From positions 89,803 through 153,802 of the forward strand of contig NW_013546990.1 of NCBI RefSeq assembly GCF_000711695.1: a stretch of DNA of 64,000 bases, in the 5' to 3' direction. Source of the DNA: Tilletiaria anomala UBC 951 (lineage: Eukaryota; Basidiomycota; Exobasidiomycetes; Georgefischeriales; Tilletiariaceae). Each line of letters opens with the position of its first letter. Position 1 is the stretch's first letter. The translations under genes and the position numbers were made by a program. The notes beneath the pieces are model-generated. The model saw nothing but the letters and a program-made list of their open reading frames with translations. It searched no databases and was not told the origin of the DNA. Shown one piece after another: positions 58,936-64,000 of this stretch.

Positions 58936-61582
58936 ATGGTAAGCGAGCACAAGAGAAAAAAAGGCGGCGAGATGCCTTCGGCCGCAACCGATGCCGAGCA
59001 AGCTGTACCGCAGCAAGCCTTCGACCCTTCGCCGAGTCCCGTGACAAAAACCGGGGGTGTCGACATATTTGATAGCAAGGCTGTCCCTGCCTCATTCTGC
59101 GACAATGCAAGGGCTGCATCGCCCTCCCGCACTTACTCCGACTCCTCTGCGACGCAGCACGACGGCGGAAATATGGACCTGCCGCCGAGCAAGGAGGCCG
59201 CCATTGAACAAGGTAAACTCTTCATCACTGAGGAGGACTGCTACCACGAGCTTGGATTCAGCTATCCCACTTGGAAAAAGTGGACCATCCTTACGGTGAT
59301 ATTCTTGGTGCAAGTCAGCATGAATTTTAATACGTCGCTTTTCAGGTGCGTGGTCCAATTGCTGTTGTTGTATCCACGACTCGATTCACTGATACATTTG
59401 CTTTTATGAAATCTCCTCGTTTAGTAACGGCTTGGATGGGATCTCTGCGGAGTTTAACGTCAGCTTGCAAGCTGCACGCTGTGGTGCCATGATTTTCCTT
59501 GTCCTATACGCCTTTGGATGTGAGCTGTGGGCTCCCTGGAGTGAAGAACTCGGAGTGAGTATGTCCGAATGCACAGATCCACGCCACGTACTGACCTGAG
59601 ACATTTGAACGGTCATCTCTTTTCATCAGCGCTGGCCCATCCTCCAGCTGTCCCTGCTCCTCGTGAACATCTGGCAGCTTCCCGTCGCGCTCGCTCCCAA
59701 CTTTACCTCGGTCATGGTTGGCCGTGCGCTTGGCGGCCTTTCGTCTGCCGGAGGATCAGTCACCCTCGGCATGATTGCTGACATGTGGGAGCCCGACGTG
59801 CAGCAGTACGCCGTCGCTTATGTCGTCTTCAGCAGTGTTGGTGGATCGGTCCTCGGCCCCATCGTCGGAGGCTTCGTCCAGGCCAATCTTCACTGGCGAT
59901 GGAGTGAGCACTCCTTTATTGCTGAAAGTGTAGGAAGCTTGCAAGCTGACGCCTTGGTCACCTTCATCCACCGTCTAGCTATCTGGATCCAACTGATTTT
60001 CGGCGTCTTCGTCCAGGCTCTGCACTTTTTCTTTGTCCCAGAGACGCGTACCACCATCATTATGGACCGCATCGCCAAGAGACGCAGAAAAAATGGCGAA
60101 GAAATTTATGGTCCGAACGAGCTCGTTCCTCTGAGGGAAAGGCTTGATCCAAAAGAGATTTTGCGCACTTTTGCCGTGAGTTTTCTCAGCGGGAAAGTGC
60201 ATATGAGTTGGGAGTTTGGGCTGACCATTCGATTTGCTCGACATAAGCGACCATTCATCATGTTCGTCCGAGAACCCATTGTTTTGACGTTGAGTCTGCT
60301 CTCGGGCTTTAGTGATGCCCTCATATTTTTGTTCATTCAGTAAGTAAATAAAGCTAAAGCCGCCTGAAACGAAGTGATTCCTGATCGGGCTAATCAATCT
60401 TTGATTATAGGTCCTTCGCCTTAGTCTACAAACAATGGAACTTTGGTCCAGTCGAAATTGGCCTTGCTTTCATTCCAATTGGCATCGGGTACCTCCTCGC
60501 ATACCTTTCGTTCATCCCTGCCATTAAGAGAAACATTGCAGAGCGTAAAGCCAAACCGGATGATGAACGTGCTCAGTATGAGAGCCGCCTCTGGTGGTTG
60601 CTCTTCACTGCGCCCTGCCTTCCAATCGGCCTCGCCATTTTCGCTGGGTGAGTGGTTGTTCCCTTACAACGCCTTTTCCTCTTGCCCGTTTAGATAGTTG
60701 CTGATCGAAGCAATCGCCATCCACCAATTCTCCCTTGCAGCACTTGTGGTGGTCCTCCTGTTCACTGGATCGGGTCTATGATCGCTGCTGCTATCATCGG
60801 GATTGGTGAGTCGTTTCTATTGCGCCGACCGCGCGATCAGAGCTTCAAATCATGCTCATGACCATCACCTCTGTCCATCCCACATATAGCCAATTATTCG
60901 ATTTATATGGCGTACGTGTCTGTGCCCTCTCTACACGTCGATAACTCGCAGTGCTGACTTTAAGAATTGATTTCACGTTGACAGCACCATTGATTTCATG
61001 CTCTGCGCGTACGGTCCTTACAGTAGTTCCGCCACGGGAGGCAACGGTTGGTCTCGTGACTTCCTCGCTGGCGTGCTCACCATTCCCGCCACGCCATTCT
61101 TTGAAAGTAGGTGTGACGCATAGCTAAATGATCCAGCCGCAGCTGACATTTCCATCAATCTCCTTACAGATACCGGTGAAAGACCTCTTCAATATGCATC
61201 TACCATCCTTTGCCTCATTTCCCTGCTGTAAGTTTCCAAAAGCTGCACCTCACACTTCCCTTCGTCGTTTTGTCGCTGACATATCCGCTCCGCTACCCGC
61301 AGCCTGGTCGTGGCAGTCTACGTCATCTACTGGAAAGGCCCTGCGCTGCGCAAGCGCTCTCCATTTGCGCAGAATCTTGCCTTGGGGCGCGCGCCCGAGA
61401 AGCAAAGTAATGAAAAGGGCCACGCTGGCACCAAGCTGCCGACCAACTCTCGCAGGAGCTCTTGTGCACGCTCTGATCAGGAATCCCGTGTGCGCCCCGG
61501 TATCGCGTCTCGACAGCAGAGCTTTGCTGCCAGCAGGGTCAGCAGCAGGGCGCTGAGTAGGCGCAACAGCGAAGAGGCCTGA
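58936..61582 (+). CDS. MFS drug/polyamine:H+ antiporter (DHA1 family)
   Basis: Eleven exons: 58936-59345, 59425-59554, 59630-59903, 59979-60175, 60248-60339, 60411-60647, 60741-60805, 60890-60911 (22 bases), 60985-61106, 61170-61227 and 61303-61582; about 628 aa. After a 110-residue Ser/Ala-rich cytosolic N-terminus come twelve predicted helices. Signature stretches: WTILTVIFLVQVSMNFNTSLF, LVLYAFGCELWAPWSEELGRWP, VGRALGGLSSAGGSVTLG with MIADMWEP (motif A/C region), IWIQLIFGVFVQALHFFFVPET and YKQWNFGPVEIGLAFIP. All junctions keep frame and GT-AG. Related proteins export drugs, polyamines or secondary metabolites from the plasma membrane. Substrate is unknown. The C-terminus is Arg/Ser rich. 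Confidence 0.93.
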
Positions 61583-62908
61583 TGGGGAGCTCTTAATGCC
61601 AAAGTCATTGTTGTCTTTCTCTTAACGTCGCTGACTGCGGTTTCGTATTCGTCATCGAAAGTTTGCTTTAAATTCGTCTTCCATTCAATCATCTGTTGCA
61701 TTCGTATTGAAACAATGTTTGTATCCAGTCTCTAGCCGAATCGCATGTCTTTAACCCACTCAGACCGCAATAATCCCCCCCCCCAACCCAATATGTGAGC
61801 CATTGGCTTCATAATTTGAAGCACCCTAAAGGGACCGAAAGTGGCTCGGGGTCTTTGTTGCAAGGTGGATCATCTTTTCTGGCAGGATAGCAAGAGTTGG
61901 CCATCTCAAGTGACGAGATTCATCAGCATTGGTGTATTCGCAGCCCCCTGAAACATGTGCGCAGAGTATCCGCCAGCATCTCAAAGGGTGTTTTGCTAAG
62001 CGGTCCATCTCAGTAAGTTGAGCGGGGACCCAAGCTCGCTGCTCGGGCGCCTCACTCTTTTTCATCCGCATCATTCGGCAGGCTCAAAGCTTCGATCACG
62101 AACCTCCTCGCGGATAACATCGACAAGTTCGCAGAACCGAGGGAGGTCGTTCTTAAATGCATCACTCAGGTAGAACAACTGCAGATATCCGAAAGCCCAT
62201 TCGCAGACCATGAACCCACGTACGAGGGCATGAGCAATCCTTCCTTTTTCAATTCTGAATCCCATGTCCCCCGCATCCGACAAAATTTCTACCGGTGCCC
62301 AGGTTGATGCCGGCACCTTTGCTCCTTTTGCACGAGTCGTCCATGAGCACTACTCCCCATTGTCGACCGGGGTGCTTTCATAATTTAAATAGAAGGCGGC
62401 TGCTGTCATCAAGCCACGACTGCAAGATTCTTGGCTGCTCCTGGTGAATAATCGCAGCATTCGAGCCGGAGCTGACACGACGAAGATACATGTCGGCATA
62501 TTTTGCAGACGAGGTAGTCGACGCTGATGCCGTCTTGACCCAGTAGATTCAACTCGTCATTGTGATCGCATGAACGGCCTGATGAAAGGCTGCTCACCGT
62601 GCATATCCTTCAGCCGGCTGTCGTCGTTAGACCTGATTCCAGTAGCAGCGACGGGGTACCTCTTACGCGATGCAGATTGCGACCACTTGCAGCGGTGTAA
62701 AACAATTAGTGATAGCCACACCCGCTCCTAGGGGGAATGTGTTCCATGGCATACACTTAAATAGCTCCCTTCTTCTATTTCTTCCTTCCCCTTTCCCTAC
62801 TTTCCTCAGGTTGATCATCACCCACATCGCTCGCCTAACGCATTTCTCTTCACGGTACATTCGCTGGTCGAGTCGTCCATCCCTCTCCTGACGAGAGCAA
62901 CGATCACA
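61583..62908. other. Subtelomeric interval with fragments of unrecognised frames
   Basis: About 1.3 kb. A minus-strand frame at about 62071-62316 looks protein-like and is listed next. A run of ten C residues starts at about 61774. Other frames are short. The last 130 bases before 62909 are CT rich, as expected of the leader of the final gene. Confidence 0.4.
62071..62316 (-). pseudogene. Unrecognised coding fragment
   Basis: The minus-strand frame reads STWAPVEILSDAGDMGFRIE and later VCEWAFGYLQLFYLSDAF, with a composition like real protein, and ends at a stop. No ATG precedes it in frame; a TAG lies upstream. It may be the 3' exon of a decayed or unrecognised subtelomeric gene. No family assigned. 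Confidence 0.3.
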
Positions 62909-63536
62909 ATGGAGCTCTCCCTCATCGCCACCATTGGCATCGCGCTCATCGCTGCGTCGGCCACGTCGTTGGCCGCGCCCGTGCCCGAGCGCATGAGCCG
63001 CCGCGCCCAGGGGTCCGGCAATGGTGGCAGTGTGCCCTTTGGCAACTTGGGGGGAGCGGCGAGCCACAGCAGTACGCCCGCCCTCGTGAAGCGAGACCAG
63101 GGCTCGTGCGCTCCCCCGCCATCCGCGCAGAAGAATCCAACGCCTTCCGGCGCGCAGGATCCCGCCGCCACCGCCGCCATCCGTGTAGACGAACACCGAA
63201 GCTAAGGCCGCCAAGAAAGAGGCTGACGAAGAAGCCGAGCGCGCCCGCAAGGCCAAGGTTGACCAGCCGAATATCGACTTGTTGCAACAGGCAAACGACG
63301 AGACTAAGGCCGAGAACAAAAAGTCTTTCGGCCTGGGAGTTGCAATACTCGGTGGCGGCGCGCTCGCTATGGCTGGGTGAGTCCATGCTGTCTGCTCCCT
63401 TTTTCCTCTTTTCTTGGGCGCTTGAAAAACCTTGGGCTGACGCAAATGACGGATGCATCCGCCGAGCAGCATCCAAGCGTACAACGCCCACATTAACACC
63501 AACCCGCCCTGGCCCTCGCCCCCGTCCTCGTCCTAG
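62909..63536 (+). CDS. Small signal-peptide protein next to the telomere, exon structure incomplete
   Basis: The ATG at 62909 opens with a clear signal peptide (MELSLIATIGIALIAASATS) and a likely cleavage after Ala. A Gly/Ser-rich part follows. From about 63203 another phase continues as AKAAKKEADEEAERARKAKV, DQPNIDLLQQANDETKAENK and a hydrophobic FGLGVAILGGGALAMAG, ending at a GTGAGT near 63377. A last exon from about 63470 would give IQAYNAHINTNPPWPSP and stop at 63536. The first two segments must be joined by an intron whose donor I cannot fix (candidates near 63029 and 63072), or the gene has a frameshift. Product: probably a small secreted or single-pass membrane protein; function unknown. 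Confidence 0.6.
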
Positions 63537-63905
63537 TCTTTCAACTCTACCGCATCGGGCTCGAGGGGCAAATGCAGCTTCATTGACCTGTACTACACCA
63601 ACTAGGCGAGCAAAGTAAGGAGACCAAGGGAAGCGTCAACCGCCGTCAACGCTCCGCGAAGCCTGAGCATGAAAGGCGACACGCATCATTGGCAGGTAAA
63701 ATGGTGGGGAAATGCATGGTCAAAGAGGAGGAAGGAAAGAAAGGAAAGACAGGAAAAATTCAAATTTAGCACGCTGGCTGTCGCCTGTAATCAGAATCAT
63801 TGTCAAATATAAAATGAGAAGGCCGGTGGGGCGCTACAGGGCGCGACACGAGGGTTGAGAACGCCATGGATCACGTCACATCTCAGATACACCCATTAGC
63901 ATGTT
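63537..63905. other. Telomere-adjacent sequence
   Basis: About 370 bases with no frame of interest, including an A/G-rich stretch at 63720-63755. No subtelomeric tandem repeat and no helicase fragment is visible before the telomeric repeat. Confidence 0.5.
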
Positions 63906-64000
63906 TTAGGGTTAGGGTTAGGGTTAGGGTTAGGGTTAGGGTTAGGGTTAGGGTTAGGGTTAGGGTTAGGGTTAGGGTTAGGGTTAGGGTTAGGGTTAGG
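63906..64000. repeat. Telomeric (TTAGGG)n repeat, chromosome right end
   Basis: Nearly 16 perfect TTAGGG units run to the last base of the window with no interruption. The G-rich strand runs 5' to 3' towards the end, as expected of a right-hand chromosome terminus. The junction with unique sequence is at ATGTTTTAGGG. Confidence 0.99.

Overview
The window reads as the right-hand end of a fungal chromosome. It finishes in an uninterrupted (TTAGGG)n tract from about 63906 to 64000. Most genes carry several short GT-AG introns, and the order of recognisable genes is typical of a fungus. GC-rich codon use, low-complexity Gln/Ala/Ser/Gly stretches in regulators, very short exons and CT-rich upstream regions suggest a basidiomycete, possibly Ustilaginomycotina. 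That placement is inference; no rRNA or other taxonomic marker is present.

From 1 to about 33 kb the window is a conserved housekeeping block. In order it holds the NuA4 subunit Eaf6, a SARAF-like calcium regulator, an HIT hydrolase, the ubiquitin-conjugating enzyme Ubc1 (E2-25K with UBA), a small YABBY/HMG-like protein, a universal stress protein with a long disordered N-terminus, the CCR4-NOT subunit Not2, the ArfGAP Glo3, a PQ-loop transporter, an AGC kinase of the Ypk1/Gad8 type, Pho88/Snd3 and an F-box-like protein. I rebuilt exon structures by joining frames across GT/AG sites so that family motifs stay continuous.

From 33 to 46.5 kb genes are still mostly intact but more specialised. 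There is a vWA-domain protein, a decayed RBR (RING-between-RING) E3 ligase gene facing an intact RBR gene, a serine carboxypeptidase with a basic C-terminal tail, and a long dynein light intermediate chain. The stretch ends at a compound tetranucleotide microsatellite.

From 46.5 kb to the telomere the region is accessory and subtelomeric. It contains a probable alpha-kinase remnant, an orphan C-terminal fragment of a phenol-hydroxylase-like monooxygenase, and two intact MFS transporters (allantoate/nicotinate permease type and DHA1 drug/polyamine type). Between the transporters lies a dead Ty3/Gypsy chromovirus with an inverted duplication of its protease segment. The last gene is a small signal-peptide protein about 370 bases from the telomeric repeat.

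No tRNA, rRNA or CRISPR array was found. I do not see a clearly new molecular system. The most unusual items are the decaying and intact RBR pair, the inverted protease duplication in the retroelement, the altered P-loop in the dynein light intermediate chain, and the large unexplained gap at 19.5-23.3 kb.
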